From NCBI RefSeq assembly GCF_009192765.1, contig NZ_VOHQ01000003.1, positions 1 to 64,000 on the forward strand: a DNA stretch of 64,000 bases, read 5' to 3'. This document shows, piece by piece, positions 34,921-44,540 of this stretch. Numbering within the stretch: the stretch's first letter is position 1; each line of letters opens with the position of its first letter. The notes beneath the pieces are model-generated. The model was given only the letters and a program-made list of their open reading frames with translations. It was not told where the DNA came from and did not search any database. The position numbers and the translations under genes were made by a program. The DNA comes from Agriterribacter humi (GTDB lineage Bacteria > Bacteroidota > Bacteroidia > Chitinophagales > Chitinophagaceae).

Positions 34921-36333
34921 ATGGCAAATCAATTATTCGATTTTGGATTGATTGGGTTAGGCGTTATGGGACGCAACCTGTTATTAAATATGGCCGATCA
35001 TGGCTTTGCTGTAATAGGATACAACAGGAGCCCGCAAAAAGTTACGGAATTAGAAAGCGAGATCGTTCCGGGTACTACGGTAAAAGGCACTTCCGATTTG
35101 AAAGTAATGGCAGACGCGCTTAAATCGCCCCGCAGGATTATGATGCTGGTACAGGCAGGTAAACCGGTAGACGATGTGCTCAGCGAGCTGATTCCCCTGC
35201 TCGATAAAGGCGATATTGTAATTGATGGTGGTAATTCGCACTACACCGATACCCTGCGCCGTGTGCAGTATATGCAGGAAAAGGGCTTTCATTTTATGGG
35301 TATGGGCGTTTCGGGCGGTGAAGAAGGCGCCAGGAGAGGTCCCAGTATTATGCCGGGCGGTGATCCCGAAGCATATCCCCATGTAAAACCGATGCTGGAA
35401 GCTGTTTCGGCCAAGGTAAACGGCGAGCCCTGTGTGGCGCACCTGGGTAAGGGCGCCGCAGGCCATTATGTAAAAATGGTGCACAATGGTATTGAATATG
35501 GCATTATGCAACTGATCAGCGAAGTATATGATGTATTGCACCGCGGCTATGGCTTAACCAATGATGAGCTGCATGAAGTATTTAAACAATGGAACGAGGG
35601 CGAACTGCAGTCATTCCTGGTGGAAATAACCCGTGATATATTTTTAAAGACAGACGATAAGACCGGCAAACGGCTTGTGGATATGATTTTGGATAAAGCG
35701 GGCTCCAAGGGAACAGGTAAATGGACATCGCAGGATGCCATGGATCTGGGGATTGCCATCCCCACCATAGACGTTGCCGTGAGTATGCGTAATTTTTCGG
35801 CGCTCAAACAGGAAAGGGTAAGCGCATCCAAAATATATCCTTCCGCTATTAAAATAACGGGGGTTTCCAAAGAAGAGATTATTCAGCAGGCAAGAGAAGC
35901 CCTGTTTTTGGGCACATTGATCAGCTATGCACAGGGGCTGGCTTTGTTATTCGTGGCTTCTAAAGAATACGACATGGAGATCCCGCTTCCGCAAGTGGTA
36001 AAAATATGGAGAGGAGGTTGTATCATCCGCTCCACCTTACTGGAAATATTTTACCAGGCCTATTCCAATAACCCTGCACTGTCTAATATTTTATTAGATA
36101 GCCATATCGCTGCTCTGCTGAAACCGAGAACAGCCAATACCCGCAAGTTTATCGCCACGGCTGTGCAGGCAGGTATTCCTGTTTCCGCACTGTCAGTGTC
36201 GCTGGGCTATTTTGATGCTTACCGCAGCGAAGTGATGCCAACCAACCTGATACAGGCCCAGCGCGATTTTTTTGGCGCACATACGTATCAGCGTATTGAT
36301 GAAGAAGGGATTTTTCATACCAACTGGCAATAG
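34921..36333 (+). CDS. gnd: 6-phosphogluconate dehydrogenase, decarboxylating
   Basis: A 470-residue cytosolic enzyme converting 6-phosphogluconate to ribulose 5-phosphate and CO2 with NADP. The N-terminal coenzyme motif is IGLGVMGRNLLLNMADHG; VIDGGNSHYTDT, MGVSGGEEGARRGPSIMPGG and the active-site Lys/His/Asn in HYVKMVHNGIEYG are conserved; the C-terminal QRDFFGAHTYQRID is typical. It leads the oxidative pentose phosphate cluster gnd-zwf-pgl. A strong hairpin terminator follows 20 bp after its stop. Confidence 0.97.
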   Translation: MANQLFDFGLIGLGVMGRNLLLNMADHGFAVIGYNRSPQKVTELESEIVPGTTVKGTSDLKVMADALKSPRRIMMLVQAGKPVDDVLSELIPLLDKGDIVIDGGNSHYTDTLRRVQYMQEKGFHFMGMGVSGGEEGARRGPSIMPGGDPEAYPHVKPMLEAVSAKVNGEPCVAHLGKGAAGHYVKMVHNGIEYGIMQLISEVYDVLHRGYGLTNDELHEVFKQWNEGELQSFLVEITRDIFLKTDDKTGKRLVDMILDKAGSKGTGKWTSQDAMDLGIAIPTIDVAVSMRNFSALKQERVSASKIYPSAIKITGVSKEEIIQQAREALFLGTLISYAQGLALLFVASKEYDMEIPLPQVVKIWRGGCIIRSTLLEIFYQAYSNNPALSNILLDSHIAALLKPRTANTRKFIATAVQAGIPVSALSVSLGYFDAYRSEVMPTNLIQAQRDFFGAHTYQRIDEEGIFHTNWQ

Positions 36334-36352
36334 ATCATCTGTAGTGTAAAAG

Positions 36353-36390
36353 TAAAAATGGAACAAGTTGTCCATTTTTATTTATTTCTT
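36353..36390 (+). terminator. Intrinsic terminator after gnd
   Basis: TAAAAATGGA (36353-36362) and TCCATTTTTA (36371-36380) form a perfect 10-bp stem with loop ACAAGTTG, followed by TTTATTTCTT. It lies between gnd and zwf, 38 bp before the zwf start, so zwf-pgl may be expressed separately or only by read-through. Confidence 0.7.
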
Positions 36391-36417
36391 AAGCAGTAAC
36401 GCTCATATTACAATTCC

Positions 36418-37953
36418 ATGCATTCAAATATTTCTGGTACGCAAAACCATAAACGTCCCCCTTCTTCGCTGATCTTTATTTTTGGCGGAAGCGGCGATCT
36501 CAATCTCCGTAAATTAACGCCTGCCTTATATAACCTGTTCCTTGACGAATGGATGCCCGAAAAATTTGGTATAGTGGGTATTGGGAGAAGTGAATATACC
36601 CACGATAAATACAGGAAGCATTTGCTCGATGGCATCAAAAAATTCTCCCGTCGAAAAGGCGAGGAAAACGGCAACTGGAAAAATTTCGCGGAGCACATCA
36701 GCTACCTGCAAATGGATGCTGAAGACGAAGGGGCGTACCAGCAGATATCCGCCATCGTTAAAGAAAGAGAAGCCGCGTTTGGCGAACATCCCAATGTTAT
36801 TTTTTACCTGGCCGTGGCGCCCCAGTTGGTGCCCGATATTGCCGCCAAACTGGGTCCGCTCAACATTTGCGCCGATACCAAATGCACCCGCATCGTTATT
36901 GAAAAGCCTTTTGGTCACGACCTGCAAAGCGCAAGGGAACTGAATCATTTGCTGAGCACCATGTTTGATGAAGACCAGATATTCCGTATTGATCATTACC
37001 TGGGAAAGGAAACGGTACAGAATATTTTGGCCCTGCGTTTCGCCAACGCTTTATTTGAGCCCATATGGAACCGCAATTATATTGAAAACGTACAGATCAC
37101 CGCAGCCGAAACGGTTGGCGCCGAAACCCGGGGCGCTTATTATGAAAAATCGGGCGCCCTGCGCGATATGGTGCAGAACCATATGCTTCAACTGATGTGT
37201 ATGATTGCTATGGAAGCGCCGGTTTCTTTTGATGCCAACGAGATCCGCAATAAAAAAGTAGATGTGCTGAATGCCATCCGTAAAATAGACCATGCCAGTG
37301 TGCAGGATTTTGCGGCAAGGGGTCAGTATGCCGAAGGATGGATGAAAGGGGAAAAGATTGCGGGCTACCGGCAGGAAAAAAACGTGAACCCGGAATCGAA
37401 CGTTGAAACCTTTGCTGCCGTTAAATTTTATATTGACAACTGGCGCTGGCAGGACGTTCCTTTTTACGTGCGTACGGGCAAACGGATGCACAACAAAAGT
37501 ACCATTATTACCCTGCAGTTTCGCCCGGCCCCCAGCTTTGCTTTTCCCCGGGAAGCAGCCGATACCTGGCGCCCCAACAGGCTCACCATAAGTATACAAC
37601 CCGAAATGGATATCCGCATCCGTTTCCAGGCCAAAAGGCCCGGACAGGATATGACCTTAAGTCCTGTGGATATGATCTTCAACTATGATGAGGCCTACGA
37701 CGAGCATGAACCCGAGGCTTATGAAACGCTTTTATTAGATGTAATGGAGGGCAATGCCACTTTGTTTATGAGGGTAGACCAGGTGGAAGCGGCATGGAAG
37801 ATCATTATGCCGATCCTGGAAACCTGGCAAAACCGGCAGCCGGTAGATTTCCCTAATTATGCACCCGATTCGTGGGGACCGGAAGATGCGGAAGCTTTAA
37901 TTGCAAGAGATGGATTTAATTGGGTAACGCTGCCTTCGCTGAGCGGCGAATAG
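36418..37953 (+). CDS. zwf: Glucose-6-phosphate 1-dehydrogenase
   Basis: A 511-residue enzyme oxidising glucose 6-phosphate to 6-phosphogluconolactone, the entry to the oxidative pentose phosphate pathway. The coenzyme motif [21 protein letters not shown] starts near residue 19, [11 protein letters not shown] is the second conserved block, and [13 protein letters not shown] carries the catalytic His. [10 protein letters not shown] forms part of the substrate site. Length is normal. It is between gnd and pgl. Confidence 0.97.
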   Translation: MHSNISGTQNHKRPPSSLIFIFGGSGDLNLRKLTPALYNLFLDEWMPEKFGIVGIGRSEYTHDKYRKHLLDGIKKFSRRKGEENGNWKNFAEHISYLQMDAEDEGAYQQISAIVKEREAAFGEHPNVIFYLAVAPQLVPDIAAKLGPLNICADTKCTRIVIEKPFGHDLQSARELNHLLSTMFDEDQIFRIDHYLGKETVQNILALRFANALFEPIWNRNYIENVQITAAETVGAETRGAYYEKSGALRDMVQNHMLQLMCMIAMEAPVSFDANEIRNKKVDVLNAIRKIDHASVQDFAARGQYAEGWMKGEKIAGYRQEKNVNPESNVETFAAVKFYIDNWRWQDVPFYVRTGKRMHNKSTIITLQFRPAPSFAFPREAADTWRPNRLTISIQPEMDIRIRFQAKRPGQDMTLSPVDMIFNYDEAYDEHEPEAYETLLLDVMEGNATLFMRVDQVEAAWKIIMPILETWQNRQPVDFPNYAPDSWGPEDAEALIARDGFNWVTLPSLSGE

Positions 37954-38211
37954 CAAACCCATGAGACTTGCGCGATGGCAATGGCAGAGTGGCCTCATAG
38001 GTTTGGAGCGGGGGAAGAGAAGACCTGTAATACCAAATAGCAGGAACCAAATGACAGGAAACAAATAAGATATAGACACTTCGTTCCCCGCCGCGGCGGG
38101 CAGGCTCAGCATGAGGAAAATCCGAAGCTGGGAGTCCGTAATTAGAAAAGTAATCCAATAAACTACAAACTCCTGAGTACAAGATTGCCATTTTAAATCT
38201 CAAATCTCCTT
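37954..38211. repeat. Spacer with heptamer words
   Basis: No gene is seen between zwf and pgl. On the complementary strand 38024-38064 divides into TTATTTG, TTTCCTG, TCATTTG, GTTCCTG, CTATTTG, GTATTAC. AAACTAC AAACTCC and AAATCTC AAATCTC follow at 38161-38208. A short palindrome CCCGCCGCGGCGGG is at about 38088-38101. Confidence 0.6.
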
Positions 38212-38940
38212 ATGATTCATATACAAAAAAATCCTTCGGCTATAACCGCTGCATTAGCGGAATGGATAACGCGGACCATAGAAACTACTTTACAAAAGCA
38301 GGACCGGTTTACCTGGGTGCTTACGGGAGGCAACTCGCCCAAAGCCTTGTATGATATGCTGGCGGCAAGTCCGTATAAAGAGCGTATTGCCTGGAATAAA
38401 TTACATATTTTTTGGGGAGATGAACGTGCAGTGCCTTTTAGCGATGACCGCAACAACGCAAAAATGACCTATGCACACCTGCTGAACAAAGTGCCTGTGA
38501 TTCCGGCACAGGTGCATGTAATGCGTACAGACGCAGAACCGCAGCAGGCAGCGCTGGAATACGAAAAAATACTGCACCAGTACTTTGGTGAAGACGGAAA
38601 AAGTTTTGACCTGGTATTATCGGGCATGGGCGATGACGGGCACACGCTTTCCCTTTTTCCAGGTACCGAAGTTATTCACGAAAAGGAAGCATGGGTGAAG
38701 GCCTTTTATTTAACTTCCCAGCAAATGTACCGCATTACCCTTACTGCACCTGTAGTGAACCGGGCTTCGTTTATTGTGTTTTTAACCTTTGGCGCTAACA
38801 AATCAAAGGCGCTGTATGAAGTGCTGGAAGGCAGCGCTGATGCCGACCTTTATCCCTCACAGATAATACAACCCCGCGTAGGTGAACTGCATTGGTTTGT
38901 GGATGAAGCAGCAGCGGCTTTGCTGAAGAAAAAAGCATGA
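38212..38940 (+). CDS. pgl: 6-phosphogluconolactonase
   Basis: A 242-residue enzyme of the Pgl/glucosamine-6-phosphate isomerase superfamily that hydrolyses 6-phosphogluconolactone. Diagnostic motifs are WVLTGGNSPKALYDMLA, LHIFWGDERAVPFSDDRNN and LVLSGMGDDGHTLSLFPG, the latter carrying the catalytic His. It completes the gnd-zwf-pgl set. The gene is distinguished from NagB proteins by the GDERxVP and GMGxDGHTxSLFPG versions of the motifs. Confidence 0.95.
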   Translation: MIHIQKNPSAITAALAEWITRTIETTLQKQDRFTWVLTGGNSPKALYDMLAASPYKERIAWNKLHIFWGDERAVPFSDDRNNAKMTYAHLLNKVPVIPAQVHVMRTDAEPQQAALEYEKILHQYFGEDGKSFDLVLSGMGDDGHTLSLFPGTEVIHEKEAWVKAFYLTSQQMYRITLTAPVVNRASFIVFLTFGANKSKALYEVLEGSADADLYPSQIIQPRVGELHWFVDEAAAALLKKKA

Positions 38941-39242
38941 GTTTGTTTTTGTGCAGGCAGGGAAATTGTCCTTGTGAAGTGTTGCTGCGGCATATGTTGC
39001 GGCAACTATTACCGTAACGGAAAAATTATGGCAATGAAAAGTTAAAATATTTTACGATGCATTTTAAATGCTGCCCCATAATACCCGGCTCCTGCATAAA
39101 AGCGTATCTTTGACTTTTCTCTTATACATCCCTTTTTGGCACCTTAAGCCAGGAAATTGTACTTATCAAACCCCTGGTGCTTACTTATGATCTGTCGATC
39201 AGGTTAGTAGTCATTTTTGATTCATCAACCCAAATATGAAGT
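38941..39242 (+). promoter_or_regulatory. Promoter and leader of the outer-membrane protein gene
   Basis: No gene in this 302-bp spacer. TATCTTTG (39105-39112) fits TAnnTTTG and would give a leader of about 125 nt. The leader can fold as TAAGC-CAGG (39145-39153) against CCTG-GT-GCTTA (39173-39183, 2-nt bulge). No -33 match is visible. Its role is unproven. Confidence 0.35.
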
Positions 39243-41780
39243 ATGAAGATTTTTATACCATTACTGGTTTTTACTTTTATTTTTTGTGAAGCCAATGCCC
39301 AGAATCCTGAGCAACAACCATCGGGGGATATTCCAACTCTGCAGGTCAGGACGAACAGGATTTATGGAAAATTAATAGATGAAAATTCTGGTAAGGGTAT
39401 AGAAGCGGCCTCGGTACAATTGTACCTGGCAGATAAAGACAGCTTATACGGTGGGATGCTCACCAAATCCAATGGTAATTTTAGTTTCACTAATATCTCA
39501 ACTGGGCATAATTATAAGCTCATCATTTCCGCATTGGGATATGAACCGGTGGAGCGTACCATCAGGGCGTCCTCCGCAGGGAAGGGGCGATTTGAGAAAG
39601 ACCTGGGTAATATTTCCCTCCATCCCGAAATAAAGCAATTGGCCGATGTAACCATTACGGCTACCCGACCGGCGCTGGAAATGAGTATAGACCGTAAAGT
39701 ATTTAATGTGGCTAAGAGTTTAACGGCCACAGGCGGAACAGCAGTTGACGTTATGAAAAATATTCCATCGGTATCTGTTGATATTGACGGTAATGTGGAA
39801 TTGCGCAACAGTACCCCCCAGATATTTGTAGACGGGCGGCCTACCATTCTTACCTTAGACCAGATACCTGCCGATCATATTGAAAAGGTAGAGCTGATTA
39901 CCAATCCATCGGCAAAATTTGATGCTTCCACTTCGGGCGGTATTATTAACGTGGTATTAAAAAAAGAAAAACGCATAGGCTTAAATGGAATTGCTACCGC
40001 ATCTGTAGGTACGCCGGGAATACTAAGCGGCAACCTGAGTTTAAATATGCGGCAGGGGAAATTAAATTTTTTCATGAGCGGCGGTTATAACCAATCCGGA
40101 GGTAAGGCCAAGGGAAGAACATTGCGGGAAAATAAGTCGCAGGGTGTTACGAGGGATTTTTTTAATCAGAACAGTGTTAATACCCGGCACCGGAAATTTA
40201 ACTCCATTAATTTTGGGTTTGATTATTTTGTAGATAACCGCAATACCATTTCCATCACACAACGTTTTGGAGGCGGAAATTCCAGAAATGATGAATTGCA
40301 GCATCAGGAATACCTGAACAGCGATAAAGTTGTACAATATTACGGCGACCGCTCCGAGGACGGCCGCTGGGGATTTAACCGCAACAGCACCCGGCTCAAT
40401 TACAAACATACTTTTCCACAGGAAGGCAGGGAACTTACGGCGGATGTTACATATAACTATGGCAATAGCAGCTCCAATTCAACCATATTCAATACTTATT
40501 TTTTTCCCGATGGTACAGAATATAAATCTCCCGCCACAGTGAATAATGATGGGAGCAACAAAAACAACCAGATGACTTTTGAAACCGATTATGTGCACCC
40601 TATAGGAGAAAATGCAAAATTTGAGACAGGATTGAGGGCCTATTTTAACGACTATAAAAGCTACTTCAATGTCTTTGGTTTTGACAACGGGCAGGAAACA
40701 AAACTGCCATTAAGCAATAATTACAAATACACCGAAAACGTGAATGCCGTATATGGCACCTATTCGCAAAAGATCGGAACATTTTCATACCAGGCGGGCT
40801 TAAGGGCTGAATATTCTAAATTTGACGGACTGCTGATTGATAGTGCGTTTAAGTTTGGTTATGAATATCCGGCTTCCATTAAAAATATATGGAACGCCTT
40901 GTTTCCAAGCCTTTTCCTTACTCAAAAAATCGGGGAGGATGACGAGATCCAGGTTAACTTTTCAAGGAGGATCAGGCGGCCTGATTTCTGGCAGTTAAAT
41001 CCTTATATAGAGATCAATGACCCCGTTAACCTGCGGCAGGGTAATCCGCAACTGGAACCAGAGTTCATCAGTTCCTTTGAATTGAATTACAGCAAAAATT
41101 ATCCCAGCGGAAATTTTTTAGGCGTTTTGTACTGGAGAAGCAATCCTAATGATATTACACAATACAGTGATACCATAACAGCAGCGCAGTTTGAGCAATT
41201 GCAAAATGCAGCGGTTGATCCCAATGCCATTTTGAATACCTGGGTAAACGCCAATACCACCAACAGGTATGGGGCCGAATTTACCGTGCAACATAAAATA
41301 GGACCCAATTTCGAAATTACACCCACTTTTAACCTGCAGTACCGCACGGTACAGGCAAAGATCAACAACACGGATCTGAGCAATAAGGGATTTAACTGGG
41401 AGTCGCGGCTGATCAGTAATTATAAGATTAAAACTGAAAAAAGCGCACTGTTCAATAACCTCAGCTTTCAGCTTATAGCCGACTATGAATCGCCACAGGT
41501 AATACCGCAGGGCAGACGGCTTGCCGAATTCGATGTTGATTTTGCTATGCGTAAAGATTTCTTAAAGAACAACAGGGCTTCTGTAACATTCGGCATTAAC
41601 GATGTATTTAACACAAGGCGCTGGGGAACCATTTATGATACAGAAAACTTTTACCAGGATGCATACAGGAGATGGAGTGTAAGAGGTTTTCGCATATCGT
41701 TCAGCTATAAATTTGGTAAAGCCGATTTTTCTTTATTACACCGCAATAACCGCGGAGGCGACGGTGGGGATGATGATTAG
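39243..41780 (+). CDS. Outer-membrane beta-barrel protein, TonB-receptor-like
   Basis: An 845-residue exported protein with signal peptide MKIFIPLLVFTFIFCEANAQ. It has an N-terminal carboxypeptidase-regulatory-like domain (RIYGKLIDENSGKGIEAASVQLYLADKD, about 38-130). A plug domain follows (LADVTITATRPALEMSIDRKVFNV to DQIPADHIEKVELITNPSAKFDASTSGGIINVVLKK, about 132-240), and then a C-terminal barrel of the Bacteroidota OMP_b-brl_3 type. The protein ends with FRISFSYKFGKADFSLL and an Asp/Gly-rich tail. Transport or structural function cannot be inferred; no SusD-like partner is adjacent, so it is not an obvious polysaccharide-utilisation receptor. Confidence 0.9.
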   Translation: MKIFIPLLVFTFIFCEANAQNPEQQPSGDIPTLQVRTNRIYGKLIDENSGKGIEAASVQLYLADKDSLYGGMLTKSNGNFSFTNISTGHNYKLIISALGYEPVERTIRASSAGKGRFEKDLGNISLHPEIKQLADVTITATRPALEMSIDRKVFNVAKSLTATGGTAVDVMKNIPSVSVDIDGNVELRNSTPQIFVDGRPTILTLDQIPADHIEKVELITNPSAKFDASTSGGIINVVLKKEKRIGLNGIATASVGTPGILSGNLSLNMRQGKLNFFMSGGYNQSGGKAKGRTLRENKSQGVTRDFFNQNSVNTRHRKFNSINFGFDYFVDNRNTISITQRFGGGNSRNDELQHQEYLNSDKVVQYYGDRSEDGRWGFNRNSTRLNYKHTFPQEGRELTADVTYNYGNSSSNSTIFNTYFFPDGTEYKSPATVNNDGSNKNNQMTFETDYVHPIGENAKFETGLRAYFNDYKSYFNVFGFDNGQETKLPLSNNYKYTENVNAVYGTYSQKIGTFSYQAGLRAEYSKFDGLLIDSAFKFGYEYPASIKNIWNALFPSLFLTQKIGEDDEIQVNFSRRIRRPDFWQLNPYIEINDPVNLRQGNPQLEPEFISSFELNYSKNYPSGNFLGVLYWRSNPNDITQYSDTITAAQFEQLQNAAVDPNAILNTWVNANTTNRYGAEFTVQHKIGPNFEITPTFNLQYRTVQAKINNTDLSNKGFNWESRLISNYKIKTEKSALFNNLSFQLIADYESPQVIPQGRRLAEFDVDFAMRKDFLKNNRASVTFGINDVFNTRRWGTIYDTENFYQDAYRRWSVRGFRISFSYKFGKADFSLLHRNNRGGDGGDDD

Positions 41781-42098
41781 GAGACGGATTTGAGATTGTG
41801 ATTCAGGGCACAGGTTTCAAGTTGCAGGGAGGGTTCGCCAATGAGTGCTTATCGGTTGTGGTTGTCAGCGATCAGATCAGTAGCTACCAATGGCAGAATG
41901 TATTTTTTTTGTTGTAGCGCTCTCATAGCTCACAGCCGGTCGCTGACTGCCTTCTTTCGGATTTGGGATTTTATTGGTTCTTATTATTTGGTTCTTGGTG
42001 CTTTATTTCAGATTTCGGATTTTTGCCTTCGCACTTTATTTGGTTCTTGTTATTTGGTTCTTTTCTTAATATTTTAGGATTCACATTTTCACATTGCT
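41781..42098. repeat. Spacer of heptamer-period words
   Basis: The 318-bp spacer has no gene. It contains GCACAGG TTTCAAG TTGCAGG (about 41808-41828) and a long 7-nt-period tract (about 41970-42065) built from TTATTTG, GTTCTTG, GTGCTTT, ATTTCAG, ATTTCGG, ATTTTTG. Phase slips by one base in places. Confidence 0.65.
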
Positions 42099-42554
42099 CT
42101 ATCTTCTGTTCTTAAAAAAACTTTTCATCAGTTGTGCGCATTCATCCTGCAGAATACCTTTTTGCACAATGGTTTTGGGATGAAAGGGGGATAGTTGCGG
42201 CTGCGTGCTGAAGGGTGGCCGGCTGATGCTCCCGTTTTTTTCATCTGCAGCGCCAAAAACAATTCTGCCAATCTTGCTCCAGTATAAAGCGCCCGCACAC
42301 ATCAGGCAGGGTTCCACTGTAATATAGATGCTGGCTTCCGGTAAGTATTTGCTGCCCAGATAATTAAATGCAGAAGTAAGCGCGATCATTTCTGCATGCG
42401 CGGTGGGATCATTTAATTTTTCAACCTGGTTGTATCCGCGTCCAATTATGGTATTGTTCATTACTACAATGGCGCCTACAGGTATTTCTTCTTCTTCAAA
42501 GGCCCTTTTGGCTTCCTTCAATGCCTGTTGCATGAAATGTATATCCTCCTGCAT
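42099..42554 (-). CDS. tadA: tRNA-specific adenosine deaminase / nucleoside deaminase
   Basis: A 151-residue zinc deaminase of the cytidine-deaminase fold. The zinc motif is TAHAEMIAL (His53, catalytic Glu55) with EPCLMCAGAL (Cys83 and Cys86). The surrounding IPVGAIVVMNNTIIGRGYN and SKIGRIVFGAADEKNGSI fit TadA, which converts A34 to inosine in tRNA-Arg(ACG). Guanine deaminase-like relatives look similar, but the length and C-terminus favour TadA. Confidence 0.9.
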   Translation of the reverse strand: MQEDIHFMQQALKEAKRAFEEEEIPVGAIVVMNNTIIGRGYNQVEKLNDPTAHAEMIALTSAFNYLGSKYLPEASIYITVEPCLMCAGALYWSKIGRIVFGAADEKNGSISRPPFSTQPQLSPFHPKTIVQKGILQDECAQLMKSFFKNRR

Positions 42555-42635
42555 AGAAGCCGAAATTAGAACAATTCCGCCTTATGAAAGCTGCGAAAGG
42601 GAACAAACAATAATGATAAGCCATACTCCAATACC

Positions 42636-43190
42636 TTATTCCAGTTTTTCCAGTTCCTTCCAAACATCCATTTCCTCATCCTGTATCCTGATAAAGATAA
42701 ATGAATGTTCATCTTCCAAACGAATAATATAAGTGGGGCTGTTATTGCTTTTGATCGTTTCAATTTCATAGATATGTGCAATGCTATAGTCATAGTATTC
42801 CCGTTTAATCATAGCGCGTATCTTAAATGACAATTGCGCTTCTGTATACGTTTTCAAACTGTTTGTCCAGTTTCCGTGTTTATTATAATAAACTGTATAA
42901 TCAATACCGCCGGCAATAAAATTTACTTTAGATCCGCCATCGTCCATAACAACCCAGGATTCATTATCAACATTTGCATGTCGTTTCATGAAATCTCTTA
43001 CTGCTCTTATGTTGATGCTGTTTAAATATTGCCTGGCTTTCGGGGGAGGTTTTTCCTCAGCGAAGCTTTGGGCCGCGGGAATGGAAAATTGATTTAAGTT
43101 TTTATTTCCATTGAATGACTGTGCATCGCTGTATTGACATGGTACCATAAAAAACAAAACGGGTATAACTGTGATAAGAATCTTTTTCAT
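42636..43190 (-). CDS. Secreted hypothetical protein, possibly PepSY-like
   Basis: A 184-residue protein with an N-terminal signal peptide (KKILITVIPVLFFMVPCQYSDAQ). The mature part has an AVRDFMKRHANVDNESWVVMDDG segment followed by alternating beta stretches (KVNFIAGGIDYTVYYNKHGNW), KTYTEAQLSFKIRAMIKREYYDYSIAHIYEIE and IIRLEDEHSFIFIRI. The order helix, strand, strand is reminiscent of the PepSY/BLIP-like fold of Bacteroidota periplasmic proteins; this is a structural guess. No operon partner. Confidence 0.6.
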   Translation of the reverse strand: MKKILITVIPVLFFMVPCQYSDAQSFNGNKNLNQFSIPAAQSFAEEKPPPKARQYLNSINIRAVRDFMKRHANVDNESWVVMDDGGSKVNFIAGGIDYTVYYNKHGNWTNSLKTYTEAQLSFKIRAMIKREYYDYSIAHIYEIETIKSNNSPTYIIRLEDEHSFIFIRIQDEEMDVWKELEKLE

Positions 43191-43318
43191 AAAAGAAAAT
43201 TTTTGGAGACATAATGTTAAATCACCAAACTAATAGTCGGTTTTTTCTGTTTTTCAGGAAACAGCAGGTAATGGATAGTATTGGTAATTTTAAAAGAGGT
43301 TGCGCCACGGGCTGGTTA

Positions 43319-43413
43319 CCCGCAAAGAGCGCAGAAGAAAAATGGCAGCAAATTTTTTTTACGGTTTTGAATTTAAGGAAACTATAAACCATAAACTACA
43401 AACCACAAACTCC
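43319..43413. repeat. AAACYAY heptamer run in spacer
   Basis: A GCAAAGAGCGCAGAAGAAAA word is followed by five phased heptamers AAACTAT, AAACCAT, AAACTAC, AAACCAC, AAACTCC (about 43379-43413). The rest of 43191-43318 is featureless to the eye. Confidence 0.6.
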
Positions 43414-43476
43414 TTATGCTACAGCATCTGTCTCTGCCAATTGTGGTTTAATATTTTGGTTTACCCTGAATGCGCG
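43414..43476 (-). pseudogene. C-terminal remnant of a FAD-oxidoreductase paralogue
   Basis: The minus strand reads AFRVNQNIKPQLAETDAVA and a stop (43414-43416). It resembles the C-terminus of the intact FAD oxidoreductase at 44541 (FRVNQNIKPQKASAGAMA). A 27-bp stretch (43445-43471) is identical to 44573-44599. Upstream of this piece the similarity ends and stops appear, so it is a fragment. Confidence 0.7.
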
Positions 43477-43510
43477 ATGCTGTCCCTAAAACCCTGCTAT
43501 CACTCCGCAA

Positions 43511-44452
43511 TTAATTTTTATCTATAAATCCAAGCACTACCTTATTAAATTCCGCCGGGTTTTCATATTCCAATCCATGCGAAGTATGGGGAAGGGTTGC
43601 TTTTTCCTTATTGCCTAAACAACGCTCAAGTTCATCGATAATTGAAGTCAGAAACAAGGGTGATTGGTCTCCTTCCACCAATAAAACAGGTGTTTTTATT
43701 TTCTTAAGATCATTACAGCTAACGGGGGGGAATACGGTTTTGGGATAAAGAATGGATCCTTTCAATTGCGCAGTATTTGCCATGATGATTTCTCTCATCC
43801 TTTGAGGGTGTTTGGCGAAATATTGGCTGTCATCCATCACAGCATGAACAAAAATTTCTGCAGCTTTTTCGTCATCATTATTTTTAAATAATTCAATCGC
43901 GGGAAAGACCGCTTTCCAAAAATTCTTCTCCAATGTGTCACCCCCGGGAACATTTTTCAGCAACGACATCACAGGTGGTTCCGCAAGTGTAAGGCTTCTA
44001 ACCAATTCCGGGTGCTCTATCGTGGTTATTAAGGTTGCAAAAGCTCCGGATGAATGCCCCACCAGGTGAACAGGTTCCAGTTTTAGCGCTTTAATCAATA
44101 TAATAAGGTCTTTGGTATTTTGGCTAAGCGAATAATCGGCTGTACTATCCAATGTTTGTTTGTTTGGATACCCATAGCGCAAACTGTAAACAATTACCCG
44201 ATGGTTCCTGGAAAAAACATCTGTTTGCGTTTCCCAGGTTCGGTAATCTCCCATTACTCCATGTACGAGTACAATAGGATCCCCTTTTCCGATGTCAATG
44301 TAATGGATGCTGTCACCATTAATGAAAACAGCTTTCACTTCAGGAGCAGCGTTGGCTTCATTTTGCGTTGTTGTGCCCGTATTACTGTTATTGCATGAGC
44401 ACAAATAAAACAGAAGCAGCCAGAGACTTAGAGAGAAATAATTCTTTTTCAT
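43511..44452 (-). CDS. Alpha/beta-hydrolase lipoprotein
   Basis: A 313-residue hydrolase with a lipoprotein signal peptide (FSLSLWLLLFYLCSC), so anchored in a membrane. The oxyanion region is IVLVHGVMGDYRTWE, the nucleophile elbow VGHSSGAFA, the acid in LLVEGDQSP and the His in PHTSHGLEYE. The ATG at 44452 is chosen because it directly precedes the signal peptide; an in-frame ATG at 44509 would add 19 charged residues. The substrate is unknown. It lies between the remnant and the FAD oxidoreductase, same strand. Confidence 0.85.
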   Translation of the reverse strand: MKKNYFSLSLWLLLFYLCSCNNSNTGTTTQNEANAAPEVKAVFINGDSIHYIDIGKGDPIVLVHGVMGDYRTWETQTDVFSRNHRVIVYSLRYGYPNKQTLDSTADYSLSQNTKDLIILIKALKLEPVHLVGHSSGAFATLITTIEHPELVRSLTLAEPPVMSLLKNVPGGDTLEKNFWKAVFPAIELFKNNDDEKAAEIFVHAVMDDSQYFAKHPQRMREIIMANTAQLKGSILYPKTVFPPVSCNDLKKIKTPVLLVEGDQSPLFLTSIIDELERCLGNKEKATLPHTSHGLEYENPAEFNKVVLGFIDKN

Positions 44453-44540
44453 ATCAAACTGTTTAAGCATTAATTGCACTGTTATGTAAACAGCATCGAG
44501 GTTCCACATCGAATCATAGAAATCAGGACTTTGTTATTCA

